This document shows positions 6,477 through 14,925 of a DNA stretch of 41,320 nucleotides, one piece after another; position 1 is the first letter of the stretch, and the number at the start of each line of letters is the position of its first letter. This DNA is from Soonwooa sp032062245 (GTDB lineage: Bacteria > Bacteroidota > Bacteroidia > Flavobacteriales > Weeksellaceae). The position numbers and the translations under genes are program-made. The notes beneath the pieces were generated by a model that saw nothing but the letters and a program-made list of their open reading frames with translations, made no database searches and had not been told where the DNA came from. Location of the stretch: contig NZ_DAMBQF010000022.1 of assembly GCF_032062245.1 (NCBI RefSeq), positions 1 to 41,320 on the forward strand. The letters run 5' to 3'.

Positions 6477-8297
6477 TTAAAAGTTAAAATTCATGTTAAC
6501 CGCAAAATTCCGTTTTGGCATGTAGTAAGCGTACACCGTTCTGTAGACTTCGGAAGTCAAATTATTGACTTTTACGCCAAGTTTTAAAGATTTAAGAACT
6601 TGAACATCCGCACCTAAATTAATAACGTAAAACGGATCCATTATATATTGTACAGACTCGTCACCATCACTGAAAATCTTAGAATTCCAGATAGATTGTA
6701 GATGCAATCCGAATATTTTATAATTAAAATTAGCCTCCAAACTCACTTTATGATAAGGCACGTAAGGCAATTGTTTTTTATTAGCTTGATCTTCTGATTT
6801 TGTAAAAGCATACGAAAGCATTGTACGATACGAGAAGTTTTGATACTTTTTTTCTAAACCTAATTGTGTTTCGACACCGTAAGATTTAACCTCGCCCGTG
6901 TTAGTCGCATGATACATTCCGTTTTTTCCGGGCACCCAACGCAACATATTTATAATATCCATATAATACGGCGTTACAGTAGCAGTCAAAGATTTCCATT
7001 TAAAATTGTTGGATACTTCAAATTGGTAAGAAGTTTCAGGTTTCAAATCTTCATTCCCACCTGGCTTCCAGTACAAATCATTAAAACTTGGTGCACGAAA
7101 ATTTTTAGAAGCGCTAAATTTAATAGCGTAAAAATCTGCTACCGAATAATTACCCGCCACCGAAAAAAGGAATGGACTTTTTACCCCTTCCACAAATTCC
7201 TTCTTTGCGCCAACTTCCCAATTAAAATTTTTAATACTAAAATCTCGATACAATAACGCCGAAGAACCTTGTCGACGTTTAACAGAACCAATTCCAGTCT
7301 TAACACCTAAGGCTTCAATTTGACTAACCTCACCTAAAAAATTAAGTTCAGAATTTGCGTTTATTTGATATTTAAAATCATCTTTTAAAATGAATTGTTT
7401 CGTCCCGCCACCAGATTCGGAAGCAGCAAAATTAGAATTCATATAATATTGATAATCATCTTTAAGATGTGCAACTTTAAAATCGTTTTTAAAATTTTCA
7501 TTCTTAAAATACCAACCAACAATACTTTTAAAACTTTGGCTTAAATACTTACTTGGTGTCGAAAATTCTGACAACAATGGATAATTTTGGATCGCATCAA
7601 AAATCTGACTTTGCGAGTAGATTTCGTTTTTATCATCAACTTTGTAAGCAAAACCTAAATTAACGCCAGTATTGTCATAAGCGCCATTTCGGTTGACATA
7701 ATTTCTCTCTTCGACTTCGTAATTGTTTTTACTTCGGTTATGATTAACTGCAAATTGAAAGCTAAATTTATCGTTACTAAAACTAGTTTTCAATAAAGGA
7801 TTTGAAGTTTCAAAAGACGCATACTCCGAAAAAACTTGCCCTTTAAAACCTTTATTATATCCAAACGAATTATTTAGGTGAATAGAGCCGCCAATAGCAC
7901 CACTGCCATACAAAACACTTCCACCTCCGGATTTAACTGCGATGTTATCATAACCTAAAAGTGAAATATTATTGATATCGCCTTGTCCTAAAAACTGAGA
8001 ATTAATGTTAATTCCGTTCCAAACAAAAGCGGTTTGCTGCGCTGTTGTTCCACGAAAAGAAGGCGAAGACACCATTCCACGGCCATTCTCTTTAATATAA
8101 ATAGGCGTTTGGAAACTCAATAAATCTGAAAGTGAAGTGGCATTTTTGAGAACATCGTCCGATTTTATCACTTTAATTTTTGAAAAATTCTTAGCATTTT
8201 CAAATTGTGAATCAACGAAAACTGTGTCTATGACAGCTTCTTGGGCGAAACCAAAAACTGGAAAGATAAAACTAAAATTTAAAAAAAATCTCTTCAT
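6477..8297 (-). CDS. TonB-dependent outer-membrane receptor, probable cobalamin receptor (BtuB-like)
   Basis: About 606 residues from the ATG at 8297; a GTG nine bases upstream (8306) is possible but would spoil the signal peptide. MKRFFLNF...FGFAQ is a signal peptide, and the mature protein begins with an acidic stretch. The plug domain is clear: SLSDLLSFQTPIYIKENGRG, PSFRGTTAQQTAFVWNGI, then VKSGGGSVLYGSGAIGGSI. A beta barrel follows, ending VNMNFNF with the terminal Phe of outer-membrane proteins. The size matches BtuB rather than the long SusC group, and no carboxypeptidase-like N-terminal domain is present. The upstream cobalamin riboswitch gives the substrate. The propeller lipoprotein downstream is its likely partner. 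Confidence 0.88.
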   Translation of the reverse strand: MKRFFLNFSFIFPVFGFAQEAVIDTVFVDSQFENAKNFSKIKVIKSDDVLKNATSLSDLLSFQTPIYIKENGRGMVSSPSFRGTTAQQTAFVWNGININSQFLGQGDINNISLLGYDNIAVKSGGGSVLYGSGAIGGSIHLNNSFGYNKGFKGQVFSEYASFETSNPLLKTSFSNDKFSFQFAVNHNRSKNNYEVEERNYVNRNGAYDNTGVNLGFAYKVDDKNEIYSQSQIFDAIQNYPLLSEFSTPSKYLSQSFKSIVGWYFKNENFKNDFKVAHLKDDYQYYMNSNFAASESGGGTKQFILKDDFKYQINANSELNFLGEVSQIEALGVKTGIGSVKRRQGSSALLYRDFSIKNFNWEVGAKKEFVEGVKSPFLFSVAGNYSVADFYAIKFSASKNFRAPSFNDLYWKPGGNEDLKPETSYQFEVSNNFKWKSLTATVTPYYMDIINMLRWVPGKNGMYHATNTGEVKSYGVETQLGLEKKYQNFSYRTMLSYAFTKSEDQANKKQLPYVPYHKVSLEANFNYKIFGLHLQSIWNSKIFSDGDESVQYIMDPFYVINLGADVQVLKSLKLGVKVNNLTSEVYRTVYAYYMPKRNFAVNMNFNF

Positions 8298-8335
8298 ACT
8301 GATCACTTTTCTCCCGAAAGCCTTTTGTTAAGTTT

Positions 8336-8497
8336 AAACTTGGCAGGTCTCCTGACTTTCGTTGATTACATCCCTTCTCGTCAGCGACAATGGTCTTGAT
8401 GCAATCTCTTTATACGATCTACAGTTGCGGGGACAGTTGAAGACTTACATTTCATTCCCTTTTAATTTCGGATTATTAAGCCCGAAAACCAATTTTG
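8336..8497 (-). ncRNA. Cobalamin (vitamin B12) riboswitch
   Basis: On the minus strand the conserved B12 box GTCAGGAGACCTGCC lies at 8342-8356, and the core ACTGTCCCCGCAACTGTA lies about 80 bases upstream. AAAGGGAAT and a TTCGG/CCGAA hairpin lie near the 5' end, and P1 is closed by TTGG/CCAA. Spacing and order fit the AdoCbl-type aptamer. It sits 39 bases ahead of the receptor ATG. No T run follows it, so control of translation is more likely than termination. High B12 should shut off the uptake genes. Confidence 0.95.
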
Positions 8498-8530
8498 CAA
8501 AAATATGTAAAGTTTTTCTTTTAATTCAAT

Positions 8531-9571
8531 TTATGATGAAAAGTATTTAATATAATAATCGTGTAGAGGTTTTGGAAAAGACTTTTGTTCGGCTTCAGTA
8601 AAACTAAAACTTAAAAAATCATTTTCAGTTTTTAGTTTATCAAAATCGGATTTATTTGGTATTAAAATTTTAGAAATCGAAATTTCTAAATTGCGATGTG
8701 TTAATTTATGTTGAATAACCTTCTCATGTTCTTCAATAAAATCAATTCCATTAAAATCTAAACTCTTTGGAAACTCAAACAATTTTTTCCAAATATCTGA
8801 CGTGTCACGTTGTTTAACTAAAAACTGGTCATCATGATAAACGAATTGATAACTTAAGGCTAAATTTTCAACTTTTGTTTTTTTAAGTTTAACAGGAAAT
8901 TGATTAATTTTTCCGATAGCAAACGCGTGACAATCATCTTGCAAAGGACAATCCGAGCAAAGTGGATTCTTGGGTTTACAAACTTCTGAACCCAGATCCA
9001 TCATCGCTTGGTTAAAACAACCTGCATCTTTTTCAGGCATAATTAATTCTGCTAGTTCTGAAAAATATTGAAAAGCTCTAGAATTAGAAATATCAAAATC
9101 ATCAGCAAATAACCTCGACAAGACGCGATAAAAATTACCGTCCACCGCCGCAACCTTCTCAAGAAACGAAATACTTGCAATCGCCGCTGCAGTGTATTTG
9201 CCAACACCTTTTAGTTTTAATAATTCGGAATAAGTCTTAGGAAATTCTGAATTGTAATCGACTACCAATTGCTTCGCCGCTTTGTGAAGATTAAGAGCAC
9301 GAGAATAATAACCAAGCCCTTTCCAATAAAGCAAAACTTCCTCTTCATCTGCATTTGCAAGCGCATCAACATCAGGAAAACGCTCTACAAAATTGAGATA
9401 ATGTTGCATACCTTGTTTGACTTGCGTCTGTTGTAACACGACTTCGCTAATCCAAATATTATAAGGATTTATACTTTTGCGCCAAGGAAGGTCACGTTTA
9501 TGGGTTTGATACCATTTAAGTAGCTTAACGCCAATATAAAGAAAATCAGTCTTTTGTTTGTAAGTTTTCAA
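8531..9571 (-). CDS. mutY: A/G-specific adenine DNA glycosylase
   Basis: Removes adenine mispaired with 8-oxoguanine (GO repair). At 346 residues it has the full family layout: catalytic Glu43 in ISEVVLQQTQV, helix-hairpin-helix LKGVGKYTA at 120-128, catalytic Asp144 in VDGNFYRVL, and the [4Fe-4S] loop Cys198-X6-Cys205-X2-Cys208-X5-Cys214. The C-terminal part (about 230-346) is the NUDIX-like domain that recognises 8-oxoguanine. The ATG at 9571 is only 46 bases from the divergent HU start, so the promoters overlap. Pairing with HU in this order is frequent in flavobacteria as far as I recall. Confidence 0.96.
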   Translation of the reverse strand: MKTYKQKTDFLYIGVKLLKWYQTHKRDLPWRKSINPYNIWISEVVLQQTQVKQGMQHYLNFVERFPDVDALANADEEEVLLYWKGLGYYSRALNLHKAAKQLVVDYNSEFPKTYSELLKLKGVGKYTAAAIASISFLEKVAAVDGNFYRVLSRLFADDFDISNSRAFQYFSELAELIMPEKDAGCFNQAMMDLGSEVCKPKNPLCSDCPLQDDCHAFAIGKINQFPVKLKKTKVENLALSYQFVYHDDQFLVKQRDTSDIWKKLFEFPKSLDFNGIDFIEEHEKVIQHKLTHRNLEISISKILIPNKSDFDKLKTENDFLSFSFTEAEQKSFPKPLHDYYIKYFSS

Positions 9572-9589
9572 AAATATGTTTTATATTTG
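9558..9589 (+). promoter_or_regulatory. Promoter of the HU gene
   Basis: TTG (9558-9560), a 21-base spacer and TATATTTG (9582-9589) match the phylum promoter pattern. The -33 element lies inside the first codons of mutY on the other strand. Confidence 0.55.
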
Positions 9590-9617
9590 CACACCAAAAT
9601 TATAAACAAAAAAGGAA

Positions 9618-9911
9618 ATGACAAAGGCAGAATTGGTAAACATCATCTCAAATAAATTAGGCGTAGAAAAAAATGATACTCAGAAGGTTATCGAGGCATT
9701 CATGCAAGAGATAAGAACATCGATGTATAATGGAGACAATGTTTATCTAAGAGGTTTTGGATCATTCGTTATTAAAACTAGAGCGGCTAAAACGGGAAGA
9801 AACATTTCTAAAAATGTTGCAATTGAAATTCCGGCACACAATATTCCGGCTTTCAAACCATCAAAAACTTTTGTTGAGAAAGTAAAAACGAAAGTTGCAG
9901 TAAAGAACTAA
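9618..9911 (+). CDS. HU family DNA-binding protein
   Basis: A 97-residue histone-like protein that bends DNA and shapes the nucleoid as a dimer. The N-terminal helices (MTKAELVNIISNKLG) and central GFGSFVIKTRAAKTGRNI fit the HU/IHF signature; the DNA-intercalating proline arm is present as IPAHNIPAFKPSK (about 75-87). The tail is short and basic. It is probably co-transcribed with the 30-codon gene that follows 37 bases later, since no terminator lies between them. Confidence 0.95.
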   Translation: MTKAELVNIISNKLGVEKNDTQKVIEAFMQEIRTSMYNGDNVYLRGFGSFVIKTRAAKTGRNISKNVAIEIPAHNIPAFKPSKTFVEKVKTKVAVKN

Positions 9912-9948
9912 TTAATTTAATATTAACTTATAATAAAATTTCTAAATT

Positions 9949-10041
9949 ATGCCAAGCGGAAAGAAAAGAAAAAGACACAAGGTTGCGACCCACAAAAGAA
10001 AGAAAAGAAGAAGACAAAACAGACACAAGAAGAAGAAATAA
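9949..10041 (+). CDS. 30-residue, extremely basic small protein
   Basis: An ATG at 9949 opens 30 codons ending in TAA at 10041. It begins MPSGKKRKRHK and ends RHKKKK. I count 11 Lys, 7 Arg and 3 His in 30 residues and no acidic residue at all. Such a composition fits a ribosome- or RNA-bound peptide, comparable in kind to the Thx class of small ribosomal proteins, though it does not look like Thx itself. I recall near-identical peptides in other flavobacteria at this place. It sits between HU and RNase E/G and has its own strong terminator. It is short enough that gene callers may miss it. Its function is not established here. Confidence 0.75.
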   Translation: MPSGKKRKRHKVATHKRKKRRRQNRHKKKK

Positions 10042-10070
10042 CATTCTGACTCTCAGTCATATAAATATAA

Positions 10071-10107
10071 ATATAGTTGGTGTTTTTCGCCGACTATATT
10101 TTGTTTT
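10071..10107 (+). terminator. Terminator after the small basic protein gene
   Basis: ATATAGTTGG, loop TGTTTTTCG, CCGACTATAT, then TTTTGTTTT. One G-T wobble is in the stem. It separates HU and the small gene from RNase E/G. Confidence 0.75.
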
Positions 10108-10191
10108 CTACATACCAAAAGTACAACGCCATATTGGCAAAAAATTGACTATTGATGTCTTTCGTAAAAGGCAATTATTAAAACAAAATTT

Positions 10192-11748
10192 ATGAAGAAA
10201 GAATTAATCATTTCGCATGAGAATGATTCTTCACAGATTGCCCTGTTAGAAGACGGTAGATTGTTCGAGCTCCACGAGATCGAGTCAGAGTCTGACTTTG
10301 TCGTTGGAGATTTATTCCTTGGAAAAATTAAAAAATTGGCGCCCAACCTTAATGCAGCTTTTGTCAACATCGGATACGGCAAAGACGCATTTTTGCATTA
10401 TCAGGATTTGGGACCGCAATTTTTGTCTTATCAAAAATTCTTGAAAGACACGATTGCAAAAAGACAAAACACGTCAAAACTTAAAGACTTTGCAATACAA
10501 AAAGTTATTGACAAAAATGGAACTATTGACAAAGTTGCCACTGCTGGAGATCTTGTTCTTATCCAAATAACAAAAGAACCAATCTCAACAAAAGGACCAC
10601 GTATATCAACACAAATATCGTTAACTGGTCGTTTTTTGGTTTTGATACCATTTGATAATAAAATTTCGATTTCAAAAAAAGTAAAAGATCCAGCAGAAAA
10701 AGAAAGACTTAGGACTTTAATAGAAAGTATTCGCCCAGAAGGTTTCGGTGTCATTATAAGAACCGTTGCCGAAGGTAAAAAAGTTGCTGAACTTCATAAT
10801 GACATGAATCAGCTTATCGAAAAATGGGACGATTGTTTCAAAAATATTCAAAAGAATAAAGTACCAAGCAAAATGTTAAGTGAGGAAGACAAAGCCTCAT
10901 CCATCTTGAGAGATAACTTCAACCAAGATTTTGTCAACATTATTTGTGATGACGAAAGTATGGTTCGCGATATGAGAAATTATCTAGAAGTTATCGCGCC
11001 AGAAAGTAAAAATATTGTTCAGTTTTACGACTCGCCTACTCCGCTTTTGGAGTATTACAACGTCGAAAAACAACTGAAACAAAGCTTTGGGAAGAATGTT
11101 AACATCCCAAGCTCCAAAGGTGCATATCTTGTAATAGAACATACAGAAGCACTCCACGTTGTTGACGTCAACTCAGGTAACAATATTTCGTCTGCAACCA
11201 CAAACAAAGCACATGCACTTAATGTCAACAAAATGGCAGCGACAGAAATTGCCCGACAATTAAGATTGCGAGACATGGGAGGTATCATCGTCATTGACTT
11301 TATCGACATGACAGATCCCGAACATCGAAAAGAATTATATGAGCATTTCCGAGATGAGCTCAAACGTGATAAAGCTAAGCATAAAGTTTTACCACCTAGC
11401 AAATTCGGACTTATCCAAATGACAAGACAAAGGGTACGTCCAGAAAAATATATTGAAACCAAGGAAGAAAATCCGAACAAAGACGGAGAAATCGCTGCGC
11501 CAATCGTTATTGTAGAGCGCATGGAAGAATCTATCAGAAACATTATCCAAAAGGAAAAGGGCAAATTGTATCTTCACGTCCATCCATTTGTAGAAGCTTA
11601 CCTTACCAAAGGACTTATGAGCATCCAAAACAGATGGTTCCTTAGATACAAAAAATGGGTAACCATTATCCCACGAGATTCATTCAAGTACTTAGAATTC
11701 AAGCTCGTCAATTCCAAAAAAGAAGAATTGATGTCTTATTCCAACTAA
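10192..11748 (+). CDS. rng: Ribonuclease E/G family endoribonuclease
   Basis: Single-strand endoribonuclease of mRNA decay and rRNA maturation. The 518 residues hold an N-terminal S1-type RNA-binding region (about 35-130, GDLFLGKIKKLAPNLNAAFVNIG) and the DNase I-like catalytic core with the metal-binding aspartates Asp325 in VVDVNSG and Asp369 in VIDFIDM. RNase E's long C-terminal scaffold is missing, and I see no CPxCxG-type zinc link, so it is RNase G-like in length. Its own terminator follows. The upstream terminator at 10071 suggests its own promoter in 10108-10191, which I could not define clearly. Confidence 0.93.
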   Translation: MKKELIISHENDSSQIALLEDGRLFELHEIESESDFVVGDLFLGKIKKLAPNLNAAFVNIGYGKDAFLHYQDLGPQFLSYQKFLKDTIAKRQNTSKLKDFAIQKVIDKNGTIDKVATAGDLVLIQITKEPISTKGPRISTQISLTGRFLVLIPFDNKISISKKVKDPAEKERLRTLIESIRPEGFGVIIRTVAEGKKVAELHNDMNQLIEKWDDCFKNIQKNKVPSKMLSEEDKASSILRDNFNQDFVNIICDDESMVRDMRNYLEVIAPESKNIVQFYDSPTPLLEYYNVEKQLKQSFGKNVNIPSSKGAYLVIEHTEALHVVDVNSGNNISSATTNKAHALNVNKMAATEIARQLRLRDMGGIIVIDFIDMTDPEHRKELYEHFRDELKRDKAKHKVLPPSKFGLIQMTRQRVRPEKYIETKEENPNKDGEIAAPIVIVERMEESIRNIIQKEKGKLYLHVHPFVEAYLTKGLMSIQNRWFLRYKKWVTIIPRDSFKYLEFKLVNSKKEELMSYSN

Positions 11749-11750
11749 CA

Positions 11751-11780
11751 ACTCAGACTTCGGTCTGAGTTTTCTTTTTT
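11751..11780 (+). terminator. Terminator after RNase E/G gene
   Basis: Perfect 8-base stem ACTCAGAC / GTCTGAGT closed by a TTCG tetraloop and followed by a T-rich tail. Confidence 0.92.
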
Positions 11781-11845
11781 ACAACATTAACTTATTTTAA
11801 CGATAAGCAGAGGCTTTTTAATTTAAACTTAAGATAATTTGGTCG

Positions 11846-11853
11846 TACTTTTG
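11846..11853 (+). promoter_or_regulatory. Probable -7 box of porX promoter
   Basis: TACTTTTG fits TAnnTTTG and lies 33 bases before the porX ATG. It overlaps the open frame extending upstream of that ATG, which supports the shorter start. Confidence 0.45.
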
Positions 11854-11886
11854 ATACAGTTCGAATACAAATTATACACTAAAAAT

Positions 11887-13431
11887 ATGTCAGAAAAAAT
11901 TTTATGGATAGATGATGAAGTTGATTTACTAAAACCACATATCGTGTTTTTGGAAAACAAAGGCTACAAAGTCACACCAGTTAACAATGTTAACGAAGCG
12001 CTAGAACTTATAGAAAAAGAAAAATTTCAACTGACATTATTAGACGAAAACATGCCAGGTATTTCTGGATTAGAAGCTATCCCAATGATTAAAGAAAAGG
12101 ATACAAGCTTAAAAATCGTGATGGTGACCAAGAGTGAGGAGGAGCATATTATGGAACAAGCTATTGGTTCGCAAATCGCCGATTATATCTTGAAACCTGT
12201 TAATCCGAACCAAATTTTATTATCATTAAAAAAGAATCTGCAAAGTGAGAATCTTGTAGAACAAAGAACAATTACCGAGTATCAGCAAGAGTTCCGTAAC
12301 TTGAGTATGGAATTGTCTTACCTAAGAACCTTCCAAGATTGGGCAGAATATTACAAGAAAATTCTTAATTGGGAGATTAAATTCGATAAAGTATTCGACA
12401 GCGAGTTTGCGGATCTTTTACAATCTCAGAAAGAAGAAGCAAATATTCAGTTTTCAAAATTCATCGAAAAAAATTACGAAGATTGGTTACACGACCAAGA
12501 TAAACCTAGCATGAGCCACACGCTTTTCAAAGAAAAAGTGAAACCAGAATTGGCTGATGAGAAAGTTCTTTTATTAATGGTTGACAACCTTCGTTATGAC
12601 CAATGGAAAGTTATTGAGCCACTTTTCGCAAGATTCTATAACAAGACTTCCGAAGATTATTATTTCAGTATTCTTCCGACAGCAACACAATATGCGAGAA
12701 ATTCATTTTTCGCGGGATTGATGCCATCTGAGATCGAAAAACGTTTCCCAGACAAATGGTTTAATGACAACGAAGAAGGTAACAAAAACGAACACGAAAG
12801 AGAGTTTTTGGAAGATCAAATGAAGCGTCTTGGTTTGTCAGGAAAATCGATGAAGTATCTTAAAATACTTAACGCGGATTTTGAAAGAAAAATCTTAGAC
12901 GATTTTAACCAACATAAAAATAATGATCTTTTGGTGATTGTCTACAACTTTATCGATATCCTTTCTCACGCGAAAACGGACAACAATATTGTTGATCAAC
13001 TCATTAGAGATGACAAAACTTTCAGATCGTTGACTTACAATTGGTTTGAAAATTCATCACTTTTAAAAATTATTAAAACTGCGGCAGAAAATGGATTTAA
13101 GTTGGTTATCACAACCGACCACGGAACTGTCTATGTTAAAAAACCAAGCAAAGTTGTCGGTGATAGAGAAACCTCGACTAACATCCGTTACAAAACTGGG
13201 CGTAGCTTAACCTACGATGACAGCGATGTTTGGGCAATTAACAATCCAGAAAAAATATTTCTACCAAAAGGAAATCTGAGCTCGAAATATATTTTTGCAA
13301 AGAACAATATTTTCTTGGCTTATCCTAAAAATTACAATCATTTCGTTAATTATTACAAGGAGACTTACCAACATGGTGGGATCTCGTTAGAAGAAATGAT
13401 TATTCCATTTAGTATTTTGGAACCCAAATAG
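11887..13431 (+). CDS. porX: PorX: response regulator with PglZ domain, type IX secretion regulator/effector
   Basis: A 514-residue two-domain protein. Residues 1-120 are a receiver: acidic pair Asp9/Asp10, phospho-acceptor Asp53 in LLDENMPG and Lys103 in ILKPVNP. A helical linker (about 125-200) leads to a PglZ domain of the alkaline-phosphatase superfamily with metal-binding motifs MVDNLRYD (231-238), ILPTATQYARN (262-272) and TTDHGT. In Porphyromonas, PorX is phosphorylated through PorY, acts on T9SS gene expression and motor function, and its PglZ domain is a zinc phosphodiesterase active on oligonucleotides. The open frame can start at TTG 11839, but the -7 box lies inside that extension, so ATG 11887 is used. 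No porY-like kinase is nearby. It is monocistronic. Confidence 0.93.
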   Translation: MSEKILWIDDEVDLLKPHIVFLENKGYKVTPVNNVNEALELIEKEKFQLTLLDENMPGISGLEAIPMIKEKDTSLKIVMVTKSEEEHIMEQAIGSQIADYILKPVNPNQILLSLKKNLQSENLVEQRTITEYQQEFRNLSMELSYLRTFQDWAEYYKKILNWEIKFDKVFDSEFADLLQSQKEEANIQFSKFIEKNYEDWLHDQDKPSMSHTLFKEKVKPELADEKVLLLMVDNLRYDQWKVIEPLFARFYNKTSEDYYFSILPTATQYARNSFFAGLMPSEIEKRFPDKWFNDNEEGNKNEHEREFLEDQMKRLGLSGKSMKYLKILNADFERKILDDFNQHKNNDLLVIVYNFIDILSHAKTDNNIVDQLIRDDKTFRSLTYNWFENSSLLKIIKTAAENGFKLVITTDHGTVYVKKPSKVVGDRETSTNIRYKTGRSLTYDDSDVWAINNPEKIFLPKGNLSSKYIFAKNNIFLAYPKNYNHFVNYYKETYQHGGISLEEMIIPFSILEPK

Positions 13432-13464
13432 TTTTTTTCATAGTTTATTTAAATTTGGGTTACT

Positions 13465-13500
13465 GGCGGAAAAAATCTTTGATTTTTTCCGCCTTTTTTA
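13465..13500 (+). terminator. Terminator after porX
   Basis: GGCGGAAAAAATC, loop TTT, GATTTTTTCCGCC, then a T run. Confidence 0.92.
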
Positions 13501-13639
13501 TTTTTAATTGATTTAAAAGAAAACAAGTTTTAGCTTCTAAAAAATATATTCCAAACAGATTGATATTTAATTTATTTTTGAAAAATCAAAAAGTCAGTTA
13601 ACACCATCTAAACTTTACTTTCAAAAAACAAAATAAATT

Positions 13640-14029
13640 ATGACAAAACGATTACTAAAAAAGAACATCTTAAATGTTATTTCTTTACCAATACTTTTCA
13701 GCCTGATGTCTTGTGAATATATGTTAGAACGCCGTATTGAAAAAGAACAACAAAACAATTACACCTCAAGATACATGGGTAATTGGGTTGGCACTTATAA
13801 TGGAGCAGAAAGTGGTAATGTTTCCTTTAAAGTAATAAAAAATGGATATATATCTGGTACTTATGGGATAGAAGATGAGATTATAGGAGGAGCAGTTTTG
13901 GACGATGGCGGCTTGTTAAGTGTTCTTTCGGTTAATTCTGGATTTCATCTTTATGGAAATCTTAATCAAAATTCTGGTACTTGGAAAAAAGGTGATAAAA
14001 TAGGAACTTGGACTTTCAAAAAGCAGTAA
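13640..14029 (+). CDS. Small lipoprotein of unknown function
   Basis: A 129-residue protein with a basic N-terminus (MTKRLLKKN), a hydrophobic stretch and lipobox SLMSC with lipidated Cys25. The residues after Cys (EYMLERRIEKEQQ) are not an acidic surface-export tail, so it probably stays on the periplasmic side. The mature part is rich in Gly, Tyr and Trp with repeated short strands (MGNWVGTYNG, GYISGTYG, FHLYGNLNQNSGTW, GTWTF), suggesting an antiparallel beta sheet or small barrel. I do not recognise a family. It stands alone after a 208-base AT-rich gap that also holds the porX terminator. Confidence 0.75.
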   Translation: MTKRLLKKNILNVISLPILFSLMSCEYMLERRIEKEQQNNYTSRYMGNWVGTYNGAESGNVSFKVIKNGYISGTYGIEDEIIGGAVLDDGGLLSVLSVNSGFHLYGNLNQNSGTWKKGDKIGTWTFKKQ

Positions 14030-14154
14030 ATACATTTGGTAGTTCATTAAAATTGTGAGAATGATTTAAAATTTATTTTAAAATAAATTTAAATTTTAAA
14101 GGCATTCTTCAAAAGCCAAACATATTTCCGACCTTTGCCATTAGAAAAACAAGA

Positions 14155-14916
14155 ATGAAAATTATTTCTTATAACGTTAACGGCATTCGTGCTGCTTTTA
14201 CTAAAGACTTTCTCGGATGGTTGACTTTGGCGAATCCCGACGTCATCTGTATCCAAGAAAGCAAAGCGGGTAACAACCAAATTGACATCGAAAGTTTTGA
14301 AAAAGCTGGCTATCACAGTTATTGGCATTCGGCAATTAGAAAAGGTTACAGCGGTGTTGGTATCGCTTCCAAAATAAAACCAAACCATGTTGTCTATGGT
14401 TGTGGCATCGAAAGTTTTGACAATGAAGGACGTATTATCCGAGCTGATTTTGACGATTTTTCGGTAATATCAGTCTATGTACCGTCGGCTTCAAATATCG
14501 ATCGATTGGAGTTTAAAATGCAATTCTGCTACGATTTTTTAAGTTATATTAAAGAATTAAAAAAGACAATCCCAAATCTTATTATTTCGGGAGATTATAA
14601 TATTTGTCACGAAGCTATCGATATTCATGATCCTGTGCGACTTGCAAATGTTTCTGGGTTTCTACCAATGGAACGCGAGTGGATGACTAAATTTATGGAC
14701 GAATGTGGATTAATAGATAGTTTCAGATTCTTTAATAATCAACCCGATCAATATTCTTGGTGGAGTTATCGTGCGGCGTCGCGCGAGCGTAACAAAGGCT
14801 GGAGAATAGATTATAATATGGTTTCAAAAACTTTGGAAAATCGACTTTCGCGCGCTGTAATTTTACCAGAAGTAAAACATTCTGATCATTGTCCAGTTGT
14901 TGTTGAATTGAAATAA
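14155..14916 (+). CDS. xth: Exodeoxyribonuclease III (AP endonuclease)
   Basis: Repairs abasic sites and 3' blocks in base-excision repair. The 253 residues form the exonuclease-endonuclease-phosphatase fold: Asn7 in SYNVNGIRAAF, metal-binding Glu35 in CIQESKA, SGDYNICHEAIDI in the middle, RIDYNMVS, and the C-terminal SDHCPV with Asp244/His245. A fully normal length. It is followed after 9 bases by a TRIC-like channel gene, so the two are likely one operon. Confidence 0.96.
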   Translation: MKIISYNVNGIRAAFTKDFLGWLTLANPDVICIQESKAGNNQIDIESFEKAGYHSYWHSAIRKGYSGVGIASKIKPNHVVYGCGIESFDNEGRIIRADFDDFSVISVYVPSASNIDRLEFKMQFCYDFLSYIKELKKTIPNLIISGDYNICHEAIDIHDPVRLANVSGFLPMEREWMTKFMDECGLIDSFRFFNNQPDQYSWWSYRAASRERNKGWRIDYNMVSKTLENRLSRAVILPEVKHSDHCPVVVELK

Positions 14917-14925
14917 GCGTTTTTT

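Noticed and set aside
11055..11564. Antisense open frame of 169 codons inside the RNase E/G gene
   Set aside because: It lies fully opposite a well-supported gene and its translation has no recognisable domain; the composition is that of a shadow frame.
11839..11886. Longer porX from a TTG at 11839
   Set aside because: The extension covers a TAnnTTTG box, and the receiver domain begins normally at the ATG 11887.
11887..13431. PglZ domain as a sign of a BREX phage-defence system
   Set aside because: The PglZ domain is fused to a receiver domain, as in PorX, and no BREX genes are around it.
14069..14090. Perfect 22-base AT-only palindrome before xth
   Set aside because: All A and T in a very AT-rich spacer, so it can arise by chance; possibly a weak terminator of the small lipoprotein gene, but there is no T run to support it.
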